Below are positions 17,418 to 26,701 of a stretch of DNA of 64,000 nucleotides, in pieces. The translations under genes were made by a program, and so were the position numbers. Each line of letters opens with the position of its first letter. Within the stretch, counting starts at the first letter, position 1. The stretch spans positions 2,728,001 to 2,792,000 of the forward strand of contig NZ_LWLN01000001.1 of NCBI RefSeq assembly GCF_001953745.1. Reading direction: 5' to 3'. The stretch comes from Natrinema saccharevitans (GTDB lineage Archaea; Halobacteriota; Halobacteria; Halobacteriales; Natrialbaceae). The notes beneath the pieces were generated by a model that did no database searches, was not told the DNA's origin, and saw only the letters and a list, made by a program, of their open reading frames with translations.

Positions 17418-17464
17418 GAGCACTCGAGCGTCCGTTTCCCGCCCCCATCACGGTGGCCCGCGTC

Positions 17465-19933
17465 TCACAGCGAGCGCGCGGAGTTACAGACGACGAGCAG
17501 GCTGCTCGCAGCCATCGCGACGGCGGCGAACAGCGGGTTCAACAGGCCGGCGACGGCTAGCGGGATCGCGACCGCGTTGTAGACGAATGCCCAGCCGAGG
17601 TTCTGCCGGATCCGTCGGTGGGTCGCCGTCGCCACGGCGAACGTCTCGCCGACGGCCGTGAGGTCGTCACCGACGATCACCGCGTCGGCCGCGTCCGTCG
17701 CGAGCTGTGTCCCTCCGCCCATCGCGATGCCGACGTCGGCCGCGGCCAGCGCGGGCGCGTCGTTGCTGCCGTCGCCGACCATCGCGACCGTCCCGCGGGC
17801 CCGGAGTCGGTCGACGGTCTCGGCTTTCGCCTCCGGCGGCACGCCCGCGAAGACTTCGTCGACGCCCTCGAGATCGCGGAAGCGCTCGGCCGCCGCTCCC
17901 TCGTCGCCGGTGAGGACGACGACCTCGTGATCCGCCGAGAGGTCGGTCAGGGCCGCCTCGAGGTCCTCGCGGGGCGAGTCTCCGACGACGACGACGCCGT
18001 GGACGTGGTCTTCCCAACCGACGACGACGGGCACGCGGCCCGCCGTTCGCGCGTCCTCTATCCGGGGCTCGAGTGCGTCGGGGATCGCCAGCCCGCGCTC
18101 CCGGCAGAAGTCGGGGTGGCCGACGACGACCCGGTCGCCGTCGACGCGGCCGCTGACGCCGCGGCTCGCCCGCTCGAATCCCTCGACGGCGCTGGCTGTC
18201 GTCGCATCGTCGGGTGCCGCGTCGGCGACGGCGGCCGCGACGGGGTGTTCGGAGAGGGCCTCGACCGCGCCGGCCCGCCGGAGCAGTTCCTCGCGGTCGG
18301 GGCCGTCGTCCCCGGCGTCCCCGGCGACCGTATGGACGGCGTCGACGGTCATCGTCCCGGTCGTGAGCGTCCCCGTCTTGTCGAGGACGACGGTATCGAC
18401 GTCGGGGGCGTCCTCGAAGATCGTCTCCGCGGCGACGACGATCCCCCGTTCGGCGGCGGACTGGATCCCCGCGGCGATGGCCAGCGGCGTCGCCAGCCCC
18501 AGCGCACAGGGACAGGAGACGATGACGACCGTGAGCCCGAGCAACAGCGCCGTCGCCGGGCTCGAGCCGGTCGCCAGCGAGACGGCGACCGTCCCGATGG
18601 CGAGGGCGATCACCAGCGGGACGAAGACGGTCGCGAGCTTGTCCGCGAGCCGCTGGACGCCCGGCCGGGAACTCTGGATCGACCAGAGCAGGGAGACGAG
18701 CCGGTCGAGGGTACTTTCCGCTTCGTCGCCGACCGCGACGACGAGCGGGGCGTCGGTGACGACGGTTCCCCCGCGGACCGGATCGCCCGGCCCCTTCTCG
18801 GCCGGCAGCGACTCGCCGGTGACCAGCGACTCGTCGACCGCGGCCGATCCCTCCGCGATCTCGCCGTCGAGGGGAACCCGCTCGCCGGGACGCACGAGCA
18901 GGCGGTCGCCGGGCTCGACCGCCTCGAGGGGTACCGTCTCGCCGCTCTCGCGGCGGGCCTCGTCGACCTGCCGTTCGGTCAGGTCGGAGAGCAGGCCGGT
19001 CGCGCGGCGCTTGACGATCCGTTCGTAGCGCCCGCCTGCGGTGACGACGAGGACGACGGCGACGGTGACGTCGAAGTAGAGGTGGGCGTTGCCGAGCAGG
19101 ATCGCGACGGCGCTGTAGCTATAGGAGCCGAGTGCCGCCGTCGCCACCAGTAGGTCCATGTTCGGGCTGCCGGCCCGGAGGCTAACGTACGCCCCCCGAA
19201 GGATCGGACCGCCGGTATAGAAGAGAATAATCGAGGTGAACACCCATATGTTCGCCGACAGAAAGGCGCTTTCGTACCCGCCGAAGTCGGCGACCGGCTG
19301 GTAGCCGAAGTACGTCGGGTAGAGAAACAGGACGTACCACATCATGACCATCATGCCGAAGAAACCGCCGAACAAGAGCGGCGCGAGCCCGTCGTCCGAG
19401 CCGCTCGTCTCGCCCGCGGCGGATCGGTCCGACGCGGTGTACCCGTATCCGGAGACGAGTTCCGGGAGGTCGTCGGTATCGAGTCGATCGGGATCGTAGA
19501 CGAGCCGAATCGTATCCGTCGCGTAGCTCGCCGTCGCGCCGCGGACCCCTGGTTCTCGCTCGGCGGTGGTCTCGAGGAACGCCTCACAGGTCGAACAGTG
19601 CATGCCGTCGACCGCGAGATAGGCGTCCTCTCCGTCGAGATCGTCGAGGTCAGGCCCGTCGTCTCCGGAATCGAGACGGGATTGGACCGCCGACTCGTCG
19701 GGTGCGTCGTCGGTCCCGTCGAGCGCGCGAGCGACCTCGAGACAGCCGCGACAGCAAAACGTTCCGTCGACGTCCGGGTCGGTGATCGGCTCCGCCGGCG
19801 TCGGCAGGTCACAGAGGTCGCAGGCGTCGGGGGCCGAGTCGCCGACCGCCGCCGTCCCGTCGGTCGCACTCGAGCCGTCGGTGTCGGCCGGTGACGACAT
19901 CGAACCCCCGGCGGGTGGTGAGTCCGGAGCCAT
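17465..19933 (-). CDS. Copper-translocating P1B-type ATPase (FixI/CcoI-like)
   Basis: An 822-residue heavy-metal P-type ATPase. The N-terminus has the cysteine domain CDLC (38-41) with FCCRGC (59-64) typical of ATPases tied to haem-copper oxidase assembly. A heavy-metal domain with MHCSTC (111-116) follows, then eight predicted membrane segments with the CPC motif (CPCALGLATP), DKTGT phosphorylation site and GDGSNDAPAL hinge. It starts 3 bp from the stop of the SafE-like gene, in an operon divergent from the ba3 oxidase genes. This suggests copper delivery to the oxidase rather than simple detoxification. Confidence 0.9.
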   Translation of the reverse strand: MAPDSPPAGGSMSSPADTDGSSATDGTAAVGDSAPDACDLCDLPTPAEPITDPDVDGTFCCRGCLEVARALDGTDDAPDESAVQSRLDSGDDGPDLDDLDGEDAYLAVDGMHCSTCEAFLETTAEREPGVRGATASYATDTIRLVYDPDRLDTDDLPELVSGYGYTASDRSAAGETSGSDDGLAPLLFGGFFGMMVMMWYVLFLYPTYFGYQPVADFGGYESAFLSANIWVFTSIILFYTGGPILRGAYVSLRAGSPNMDLLVATAALGSYSYSAVAILLGNAHLYFDVTVAVVLVVTAGGRYERIVKRRATGLLSDLTERQVDEARRESGETVPLEAVEPGDRLLVRPGERVPLDGEIAEGSAAVDESLVTGESLPAEKGPGDPVRGGTVVTDAPLVVAVGDEAESTLDRLVSLLWSIQSSRPGVQRLADKLATVFVPLVIALAIGTVAVSLATGSSPATALLLGLTVVIVSCPCALGLATPLAIAAGIQSAAERGIVVAAETIFEDAPDVDTVVLDKTGTLTTGTMTVDAVHTVAGDAGDDGPDREELLRRAGAVEALSEHPVAAAVADAAPDDATTASAVEGFERASRGVSGRVDGDRVVVGHPDFCRERGLAIPDALEPRIEDARTAGRVPVVVGWEDHVHGVVVVGDSPREDLEAALTDLSADHEVVVLTGDEGAAAERFRDLEGVDEVFAGVPPEAKAETVDRLRARGTVAMVGDGSNDAPALAAADVGIAMGGGTQLATDAADAVIVGDDLTAVGETFAVATATHRRIRQNLGWAFVYNAVAIPLAVAGLLNPLFAAVAMAASSLLVVCNSARSL

Positions 19934-19935
19934 CG

Positions 19936-20829
19936 TTAGAATAGTGGTTCGTACGGGAGCGGAAGATGGGGCAGGTGGATGCCGTACAGCATCAGGCCGT
20001 GCGAGAGGGGGATGTAACCGAGGAGAATAAACGCCGCGCCCAGCGCGCGGTGAAGTCGCACCCGCGTGTCGACGTCGATCGCAGTCATAGCGGTGCCGTA
20101 GACGAACAGCGTGGGGATCGTTCCGACTCCGAGGACGGCCAGCGAGAGCGCGCTACGTGCCGGCGACCCCAGCGCGAACGCGTAGAGATACGCGGGATAG
20201 ATGATCGGACACGGCATGACCCCGTGAACGGCACCGAGCGCGACGATCCCCGGCGACGTCGCGAGCCGATCGATACGGCTCGAGAGCAGCTCCGAGAGCC
20301 GGCGAAACAGCGTGCCGACGATCGGGAGCCCGTGGCCGGGAACGGCGGTCTTTCCTCGGAGGTAGTAGAGCCCGCTCGCGACGATCGCGATCCCGACGAG
20401 GATGCCGGTCGCCCCTCTGACGCTATCCCCGACCGCGGCGACGGCCTCGCTCGAGGCGATCGTCACCGCACCGAGGAGACCGAACAGGCCACCGATCGCG
20501 GCGTAGCTGATCGTCCGGCCGAGGTTGAACAGCGCGTGCTGGCGCACCTCGTAGCCGGTCAGCGTGTCGTCGCGGCGCTTGTCACTGGCGTCGCCGATCC
20601 GGTCGGCGTAGGTCGTCACGAGCGGGCCGCACATTCCCAGACAGTGTGCGCCGGCGAGCAGCCCGACGACGAAGAGGACGAATAGATTCACGTGCCCGAG
20701 GTCGAGTCCGGATCCCGGACTCGCCATCAGCGGTGTGCCGACGGAGAGCCAGGCGGCTCGGTGCCCCGCACCAGTCGTCAATAGCTCCAGCGGGAGTGAA
20801 AGGGGAGTCATCTCGCGGGCGGCAGTCAC
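19936..20829 (-). CDS. SafE/DsbD_2-type membrane protein (sulfite exporter/cytochrome biogenesis family)
   Basis: A 297-residue membrane protein with six to seven hydrophobic segments. Two cysteine-bearing helices, GAHCLGMCGPL and HGVMPCPIIYPAY, mark the DsbD_2/SafE group, which often accompanies copper ATPases in oxidase assembly. Its GTG start overlaps the stop of the upstream small gene (GTGA), and its own stop is 2 bp before the ATPase start, so the three genes are translationally coupled. A role in copper or thiol handling for the ba3 oxidase is inferred from this context. Confidence 0.82.
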   Translation of the reverse strand: MTAAREMTPLSLPLELLTTGAGHRAAWLSVGTPLMASPGSGLDLGHVNLFVLFVVGLLAGAHCLGMCGPLVTTYADRIGDASDKRRDDTLTGYEVRQHALFNLGRTISYAAIGGLFGLLGAVTIASSEAVAAVGDSVRGATGILVGIAIVASGLYYLRGKTAVPGHGLPIVGTLFRRLSELLSSRIDRLATSPGIVALGAVHGVMPCPIIYPAYLYAFALGSPARSALSLAVLGVGTIPTLFVYGTAMTAIDVDTRVRLHRALGAAFILLGYIPLSHGLMLYGIHLPHLPLPYEPLF

Positions 20830-21041
20830 CCGGCAGTTCCGTTGCCGTTACCGTGGTGATCGCCGTGCGAGCCCTCGACCGGGGACATCGCGACGTACAG
20901 TGAACCGACGATGAGAACGACGTTGACCGTGCTGACGGCACCGGCGTATACCGAGTTGGTGAGTCCGTAGACGAGCAACGGAACGATCGCCAGTAGCCCC
21001 GCGGTCGCAGCCAGCCGCGGCGATACTGTCTCGAGATTCAT
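20826..21041 (-). CDS. Small membrane protein with His-rich tail, oxidase-assembly operon
   Basis: A 71-residue protein with two membrane segments (about 10-28 and 33-52) and a histidine-rich end (SHGDHHGNGNG) that could bind copper. ATG at 21041 is preferred to an upstream in-frame ATG because the hydrophobic part then starts normally. It is first gene of the minus-strand assembly operon and shares a 100-bp divergent region with cbaD. Confidence 0.7.
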   Translation of the reverse strand: MNLETVSPRLAATAGLLAIVPLLVYGLTNSVYAGAVSTVNVVLIVGSLYVAMSPVEGSHGDHHGNGNGTAG

Positions 21042-21141
21042 ACTCGCCACTGTGCGCGACGAGGGCTTAATACCCCACCCTCTTCCCATCGATCGGGAAC
21101 CAAGGTTGATGGTAAGTCGCCCCTATTCCCTACTCGTCCGT

Positions 21142-21345
21142 ATGAGTCCCAGAACAGAACAACGGGAGCCCGATCAGGTTCGAACACTCGGGCACGAGGA
21201 GTACGACCCGATCGGGACGGCGATCCTAATCGGAATTTACTTCCTGATACTGGTACTGCTATGGATATTCATGTACTTCGTTGAGTTCCTCGGCAACGGG
21301 CCGACCGTCGTCGGAATGGCCCTGACGGTGGTGGGAGTGGCATGA
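21142..21345 (+). CDS. cbaD: ba3-type oxidase small subunit CbaD
   Basis: A 67-residue protein: charged N-terminus, one membrane helix (about 24-46) and a hydrophobic end. It matches the small first gene of the cbaDBAE cluster described for the ba3 oxidase of Natronomonas. ATG at 21142 begins the conserved part. The stop overlaps the start of cbaB (ATGA). Its exact role is unknown; it is probably a subunit IIa-like stabilising helix. Confidence 0.75.
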   Translation: MSPRTEQREPDQVRTLGHEEYDPIGTAILIGIYFLILVLLWIFMYFVEFLGNGPTVVGMALTVVGVA

Positions 21346-22148
21346 ACATTCACACCTACGAGAAGGTCTGGATCGTCGCTTCCATGGTGTTAATCGTTGG
21401 TTTCATCGCGACGATCACTTACGGGGCGGTCGGCCCGGGTATCGCGATGATCGACGACGACGGTGGCGACATCAATCCCGACAAAATCAACGACGACGAA
21501 CGGTTCGCCGAGCCCGGCGTCGAACACGTCGGCGGCAACGAGTACGAAGTCACGGTCGTCGCACAGGCGTGGTCGTACACGCCCAGCGAAATCGAGATAC
21601 CGGCCAACAGCGAGGTGACGTTCTACGTCACCAGCCGGGACGTGACACACAGCTTCTCCGTCGTGGGAACGAACGTGAACACGATGGTCGTTCCCGGGCA
21701 GGTCTCGGAGATGACCGCGAAGTTCGACGAACCCGACGAGTACGGCATCCTCTGTAACGAGTACTGCGGCGAGTTTCACCACACGATGGAAGGAAAACTG
21801 AACGTCGTCCCCGAAGACGAGTTCGACCTGACCGAACTGTCCGTCGAGGCCGACGACGAGATCGACGCGGGCAACGAGACGACCATCACCGCAAACGTGG
21901 AAAACGGCATGCAAGAGGACCTCGAGACGACCGTCTCCCTCGAGATCGGCAATCAGACGCAGGAAGAGGACGTGACGGTGCCCGGCGACGGCAGTGAGGA
22001 AGTCGAGTTCACCGTCGACAGCGCCGACCTCGGCGAGGGTGACAACGACTGGACCGTGACCGTCGACGACTACGAGGAAAGCGGAACGCTGTCGGTCGTG
22101 ACTTCCGAGGGCAACGAGTCCGCTGACGGAGGTGACGGCGATGCGTAA
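21342..22148 (+). CDS. cbaB: ba3-type oxidase subunit II (CuA) with C-terminal extension
   Basis: A 268-residue protein with one N-terminal anchor (about 9-29) and an extracellular cupredoxin. The CuA ligands are visible: H103, then C138, C142, H146 and M149 in CNEYCGEFHHTM. Residues about 160-255 form an extra beta-rich domain (DAGNETTITANVEN, VEFTVDSADLGEGDNDWTVTVDDY) resembling CARDB-type adhesion or filament domains, which the minimal subunit II lacks. The gene overlaps cbaD and cbaA by a few bases, so expression is coupled. It accepts electrons, probably from a halocyanin or cytochrome. Confidence 0.88.
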   Translation: MNIHTYEKVWIVASMVLIVGFIATITYGAVGPGIAMIDDDGGDINPDKINDDERFAEPGVEHVGGNEYEVTVVAQAWSYTPSEIEIPANSEVTFYVTSRDVTHSFSVVGTNVNTMVVPGQVSEMTAKFDEPDEYGILCNEYCGEFHHTMEGKLNVVPEDEFDLTELSVEADDEIDAGNETTITANVENGMQEDLETTVSLEIGNQTQEEDVTVPGDGSEEVEFTVDSADLGEGDNDWTVTVDDYEESGTLSVVTSEGNESADGGDGDA

Positions 22149-23889
22149 CGCCTACCTCGATCAGTTCCCCGACGAGGCGCGAGTGATCAAAGCGGCTTTC
22201 TGGAGTTCCTTCATCGCGCTGGCGATCGGCGGGGTGCTCGGGCTGGTGCAGGCGCTTCACCGCACCGACGTCTTCAGGTTCATTCAATCACCCGACTACT
22301 ACACCGTACTGACCGCCCACGGCGTGTTGCTGGTGATCGTGTTTACGATCTTCTTCCTCGTGGGGACTTTCACGTGGGCGGTAACGACCAGCCTCGATCG
22401 GGGCGTCGTCGACGTCCGGTTCACCTGGGCCTGGTACATCATGATGGTCATCGGCGCGGCACTCGCCGGGATCACGATCTTTAGCGGCTTCCTCAACTCG
22501 GCGCCGTCGATACTCGGCTCGAAGTTGAACGCCGACGTCCTCTTTACGTTCTACGCGCCGCTTGAGGCCCATCCGTTCTTCTACATCGGCTTGGTGCTGT
22601 TCGTTGTCGGCTCCTGGCTCGCCGGCGTCGACTGGTTCCGGACGTGGTTGGCCTGGCGGCGCGAGAACCCCGACGAGCGGATCCCGCTGCCGACCTTCAT
22701 GGTCCTGACGACGACGCTGTTCTGGTACATCTGCACGCTGGGTGTGGCCACGTCGATCCTCGTGTTCCTGCTGCCGTGGTCGCTGGGGATCACCGAGTCG
22801 GTTAATCCGCTGTTGACCCGGACGCTGTTCTGGTACTTCGGCCACGCCGTCGTCTACTTCTGGCTGATGCCGGCGTACCTGATGTGGTACACCATGCTGC
22901 CGAAGTTCTCCGGCGGGAAACTGTTCAGCGACCCGCTTGCACGCGTCGTCTTCGTACTGTTCTTGCTGCTCTCGACGCCGCTCGGCATTCACCACCAGTA
23001 TCTGGATCCGGGCATCGCCGAGGGGTACAAGTTCATCGCGATGACGAACACGATGTTCCTCCTCCTGCCGAGCCTGCTGACCGCCTTCACCGTCGTCGCG
23101 AGCATGGAACACGGCGCGCGACAGCGCGGTGGAGAGGGCTACCTCGGTTGGCTGAAGGCGCTCCCGTGGCGCGACCCGATCTTCACCGGGATGGCGCTTG
23201 CGGGCCTGATGTTCGCCGCGGCCGGCTTCTCCGGCATGATCAACGCCGGCATGAACATCAACTACCTCGTCCACAACACGTGGTGGGTCGTCGGGCACTT
23301 CCACCTCACCGTCGGCACTGCCGTCGCGCTGACGTTTATGGCCGCCTCCTACTGGTTCATCCCGCAGCTGACGGGCAAAGAACTCTGGAACCGGTCGGTC
23401 GCACTCGGACAGGTCGTCCTCTGGTTCATCGGCATGACGTTCATGACCAACGCGATGCACCGCTCCGGGCTGTTCGGGCTTCCCCGCCGGACCGCCGAAC
23501 CGCAGTACCAGGGCTTCGACTTCGAGCCCGCCGTGGGTACCGTCGGCGAGATCAACATGCAGGTCGCACTCGGCGCGGCCATCCTGACGCTGTCGCTTGC
23601 CCTGTTCCTCCTGAACATGGTCATGACCTCGATCGGCAGCAACAGCGAGTCGATCCCCGACAACACCTACGCGGATACGCTCTCCGGAGCCGAGGACTCG
23701 CCGCGCATCCTCGACAATCTCAAACTCTGGACCGCGATCGCCGTCGTCCTCGTGATTATCGCGTACACGCTCCCGCTCGCGAGCATCATCGACGCCGGCG
23801 GCCTGTTCGGACCCAACATCGAGGGCGTCAGACTCTCGACGTGGGTCGATCCCGCCGTCATCGAGTCCCTCAGTGAGGTGATCCGATAG
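22141..23889 (+). CDS. cbaA: ba3-type haem-copper oxidase subunit I
   Basis: A 582-residue protein with about 13 to 14 membrane helices. The catalytic ligands are present: LTAHGVLL (low-spin haem), FGHAVVYFWLMPAY with the His-Tyr pair of the CuB site, HHQYLDPG (CuB histidines) and VVGHFHLTVG (haem ligands). It reduces oxygen to water and pumps protons. The ATG at 22141 overlaps the end of cbaB; a GTG three codons earlier is possible. The usual HPxVY of relatives reads HAVVY here, a small departure next to the active-site tyrosine. Confidence 0.92.
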   Translation: MRNAYLDQFPDEARVIKAAFWSSFIALAIGGVLGLVQALHRTDVFRFIQSPDYYTVLTAHGVLLVIVFTIFFLVGTFTWAVTTSLDRGVVDVRFTWAWYIMMVIGAALAGITIFSGFLNSAPSILGSKLNADVLFTFYAPLEAHPFFYIGLVLFVVGSWLAGVDWFRTWLAWRRENPDERIPLPTFMVLTTTLFWYICTLGVATSILVFLLPWSLGITESVNPLLTRTLFWYFGHAVVYFWLMPAYLMWYTMLPKFSGGKLFSDPLARVVFVLFLLLSTPLGIHHQYLDPGIAEGYKFIAMTNTMFLLLPSLLTAFTVVASMEHGARQRGGEGYLGWLKALPWRDPIFTGMALAGLMFAAAGFSGMINAGMNINYLVHNTWWVVGHFHLTVGTAVALTFMAASYWFIPQLTGKELWNRSVALGQVVLWFIGMTFMTNAMHRSGLFGLPRRTAEPQYQGFDFEPAVGTVGEINMQVALGAAILTLSLALFLLNMVMTSIGSNSESIPDNTYADTLSGAEDSPRILDNLKLWTAIAVVLVIIAYTLPLASIIDAGGLFGPNIEGVRLSTWVDPAVIESLSEVIR

Positions 23890-24099
23890 ATGCGCATCTC
23901 CGAAGGGGCGCTCCTCGTCGTTCTGGCCATGCTCGTCCCGTTCATCGTCGAACTCCGGACGGCGCTCTCGTGGTTCGGCATCAAACTAACCATCCTCGAG
24001 ACGCTCATTCTCGGGTCGGTGATCACGCTGGCGGTCCTCGTGTGGGCGATGCGGCCCGAAAAGAACGATACGAACGGGGGATCGTCCCGGCCAAGCTGA
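23890..24099 (+). CDS. cbaE: ba3-type oxidase small subunit CbaE
   Basis: A 69-residue membrane protein with two hydrophobic helices (about 6-22 and 32-53) and a polar tail. It begins directly after the cbaA stop, so it completes the cbaDBAE order. Its role in the complex is not known. The plus-strand operon ends here, convergent with the nucleotidyltransferase gene. Confidence 0.75.
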   Translation: MRISEGALLVVLAMLVPFIVELRTALSWFGIKLTILETLILGSVITLAVLVWAMRPEKNDTNGGSSRPS

Positions 24100-24142
24100 C
24101 CTGCCCCGTTTTTTCTACCGACTCCTCGCGACGGCTCGATTC

Positions 24143-25177
24143 TTAAAACCCGTCGCGATCGCGCAGCAATTCGACGACCTCGCGGACCCGCTGTGACGAC
24201 TCCCGCGGCGCGACGAGGATCCGATCGTCGTAGGCGGCGACGATCAGCTCTTCGACCTCGAGCAGGGAGACGTGCCGGTCGGGCGCGGCGACGACGTTGT
24301 CGGTCGCGTCGACCGAGAGAATCCCACCGGCGACGCGGTCGTTCGTCGCGTCCGCGTCGCGGTTCGATCGGGTCCGCCCGACCGCATCCCACGTCCCGAG
24401 GTCGTCCCACGCGACCGGCAGCGGCGTCACGAAGACGTCGCTTGCCCGCTCCATGATCGCGTAGTCGACGCTGACGGCGTCGATCGCGTCGAACCCGCGC
24501 TCTGGCTCGCCGGCCTCGAGGGCGTCGACCAGCCCCGCGAGCGGCGAGTCCCGCGCCTCCCGAAGGAGGGCGGTCGGCGTCCAGGCGAAGATCCCGGCGT
24601 TCCAGTACGCACCCGACTCGCGGAGCCGCCGCGCTTCCTCGCGGTCGGGTTTCTCCGTGAAGCGCTCGACGGCGTCGTAGTCCGTCCCTCCAAGGGCGTC
24701 TCCGCCGTCCGCGGGAACGAGGTAGCCGTAGCCCGTCGCCGGTCGCGTGGGTTCGACGCCCAGCGTCACGAGACCGCCGGTCTCGGCGGCGATCTCGGCG
24801 GCGCGCTCGAGGCGAGCAACGAACACCGCGTCGTCGTCGACGTGGTGGTCACTGGGAAGCGAGAGCAGGACCGGCTCCCGGTCGAACCGCTCGCGGAGCC
24901 GCCAGGCGGCGTAGACCAGCGCCGGGCCGGTGTCCCTGCCGGCGGGTTCGACCAGCAGGCCCGCCTCGGGCGCGCGGTCGTGAACCGCGTCGACGAACGA
25001 TTCGCGAGTCAGGACGTAGCGTTCGTCGGCGAAGGCGGTCCGATCCACCGTCCGCGAGAGCAGCGAGCGGGTGCCGCCGAACTCGAGGAACTGCTTGGGG
25101 CGATCCCCCCGACTCGCGGGGTAGAGCCGGCTGCCGATGCCCCCGGCGAGGACGCAGGCGACGACGGGCCGGTCCAT
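24143..25177 (-). CDS. Mannose-1-phosphate guanylyltransferase-like sugar nucleotidyltransferase
   Basis: A 344-residue protein. The N-terminal signature LAGGIGSRLYPASRGDRPKQF gives the nucleotide-binding loop, LLVEPAGRDTGPAL and LLSLPSDHHVDDD are the ManC-type motifs, and FTEKPDREEARRL with WNAGIFAWTPTALL completes the active site. It makes an activated sugar, probably GDP-mannose, for glycoprotein or polysaccharide synthesis. ATG at 25177 overlaps the stop of the upstream small gene at 25179, so the two are co-expressed. Confidence 0.86.
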   Translation of the reverse strand: MDRPVVACVLAGGIGSRLYPASRGDRPKQFLEFGGTRSLLSRTVDRTAFADERYVLTRESFVDAVHDRAPEAGLLVEPAGRDTGPALVYAAWRLRERFDREPVLLSLPSDHHVDDDAVFVARLERAAEIAAETGGLVTLGVEPTRPATGYGYLVPADGGDALGGTDYDAVERFTEKPDREEARRLRESGAYWNAGIFAWTPTALLREARDSPLAGLVDALEAGEPERGFDAIDAVSVDYAIMERASDVFVTPLPVAWDDLGTWDAVGRTRSNRDADATNDRVAGGILSVDATDNVVAAPDRHVSLLEVEELIVAAYDDRILVAPRESSQRVREVVELLRDRDGF

Positions 25178-25178
25178 C

Positions 25179-25490
25179 TCACCAGGTCTCGATCCGCCCG
25201 CGTCGGACGTCTTCGGCACAGCCCTCGCAGTCGGGATGGTCCGCCTCGTAACAGGCCGGTCGGTACTCCTCGTCTAATTTCGCCGCCCGCTGTTGGGCGT
25301 AGCGTCGACAGACGATCTTCGCCCGGCCCGCCTCGTCGGTGGGTAACTCGCGGGCGTTTCGCGCCACCTCGTAGGCCTCGCGGGCCTCCTCGAGCTGGCC
25401 GTCGGTCGATCTGCGAAGCTCCTCGAACTGCTCGCCGGCTCCCTGCAGCGTCGAGCGCAGGAACCGCTCGAGTCGACGCCGATCCGCCAT
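25179..25490 (-). CDS. DUF7091-like small protein with Cys cluster
   Basis: A 103-residue helical, charged protein ending in a cysteine group (CYEADHPDCEGC) that could bind zinc. It overlaps the start of the nucleotidyltransferase gene downstream. Such haloarchaeal proteins have no known role; the name is a recollection of the family and moderately certain. Confidence 0.65.
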   Translation of the reverse strand: MADRRRLERFLRSTLQGAGEQFEELRRSTDGQLEEAREAYEVARNARELPTDEAGRAKIVCRRYAQQRAAKLDEEYRPACYEADHPDCEGCAEDVRRGRIETW

Positions 25491-25608
25491 TACCCCCGAT
25501 TCGACCGCCGGACACATAGGCCCGCCGGTGGTCCGGGGCGATCGCCGACCGATCCCGATCGCGGAACCGATGATAACGACTTTCATTATCCCGACGAAGG
25601 CAACGACT

Positions 25609-26499
25609 ATGGCTATCCGAGATGCCCTCCGGGGAATCACCGCACCGACGGTAACCCCCTTCGACGACGGCGCGATCGACGAGGCGGCTCTGACCGACCT
25701 GCTCGACCACCTCGAAGACGGCGGCATCGACGCGGTCTTTCCCTGCGGGACGACCGGCGAGTTCCCGAGCCTGACCGCCGACGAACAGCACCGGGTCGTC
25801 GAGGCGACGGTCGAGCGCGTCGACGTCCCGGTCGTCGCGGGAGCGGCCGCCACGAACGTCGCCGACACCGTCGCGGCCATCGATCGGGCGGCCGAGGCGG
25901 GGGCCGACGCCGCCGCGATCGTCGCGCCGTATTTCACGACGGCGAACACGCCTGCAGGCAACCGAGAGTTCTTCGAGGCCGTCCTCGAGGACGCCGCGCT
26001 CCCCGTCTTGCTGTACAACATTCCGCAGTGTACGGGCCGGCGCATCGAACCCGAGACCGTCGCCGCCGTCGCCGATCGCGATGAGGTCCTCGGGATCAAG
26101 GACTCGAGCGGCGACCTCGCGTATTTCCTCTCGGTGCTGCGGGCGACGCCCGACGAGTTCCGCTGTCTGCAGGGATACGACGCCCTGCTGGTACCCGCCT
26201 TGCGGATGGGGGCCGACGGCGGAATCAACGCCCTGTCGAACGTCGTCCCCGAAGTATTCGGCGAGGCGTTCGCCCGGGCCGACGAGGAGCGCGGCCGAGA
26301 GCTACAGCGCGACGCCATCTCGCCGCTGTTCGAGGCCTGTACGAGCCACGGCTTCGCGCCCGCGACGAAGGCCGCTCTCGCTGAGCGCAGCGTCCTCGAC
26401 GCCGACGAGGTCCGTCCACCGCTGGTCGGCGTCGACGACGCGGGGACCGAGACGATCGGTGACGCCCTCGAAACGGCGCTCGAGGTCGGCGGGCAGTAA
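25609..26499 (+). CDS. DHDPS/NAL-family class I aldolase (dihydrodipicolinate synthase or KDG aldolase)
   Basis: A 296-residue TIM-barrel lyase. FPCGTTGE (44-51) is the pyruvate-carboxylate loop, Y136 in LLYNIPQCTG the catalytic tyrosine and K164 in LGIKDSSGD the Schiff-base lysine. The family includes lysine-pathway DapA and, in Haloferax, the KdgA aldolase of the semi-phosphorylated Entner-Doudoroff route. No lysine or sugar gene lies beside it, so the substrate stays open; the sequence style is closer to haloarchaeal KdgA as I remember it. ATG at 25609 follows an AT-rich promoter stretch. Confidence 0.85.
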   Translation: MAIRDALRGITAPTVTPFDDGAIDEAALTDLLDHLEDGGIDAVFPCGTTGEFPSLTADEQHRVVEATVERVDVPVVAGAAATNVADTVAAIDRAAEAGADAAAIVAPYFTTANTPAGNREFFEAVLEDAALPVLLYNIPQCTGRRIEPETVAAVADRDEVLGIKDSSGDLAYFLSVLRATPDEFRCLQGYDALLVPALRMGADGGINALSNVVPEVFGEAFARADEERGRELQRDAISPLFEACTSHGFAPATKAALAERSVLDADEVRPPLVGVDDAGTETIGDALETALEVGGQ

Positions 26500-26663
26500 C
26501 CCTTCTCCCCGCTCCCGGCACCCGCCGCCGGCAGAACCCGGCCACACCGCCGTCGGCCGGCAGACTGAATCTACTACACAACGCCGTCTTGCGGTTTCTT
26601 CCGCTGTCGTTCACTTTCGCTCCGGTGCCGGTACTTTAAATACTATCGGGCGTGAACGGACGT

Positions 26664-26696
26664 ATGCCTCCCACTGAAACCGAAGAGGAGGCGTGA
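26664..26696 (+). other. Ten-codon leader frame before rpa3
   Basis: ATG to TGA reads MPPTETEEEA and ends 5 bp before the rpa3 start. It may be a leader peptide, or the ATG may mark a near-leaderless transcript start. Nothing else supports its translation. Confidence 0.3.
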
Positions 26697-26701
26697 AGCC
26701 A

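Noticed and set aside
17618-19153. Long plus-strand frame (511 codons)
   Set aside because: It is the complement of the copper ATPase gene; no domains.
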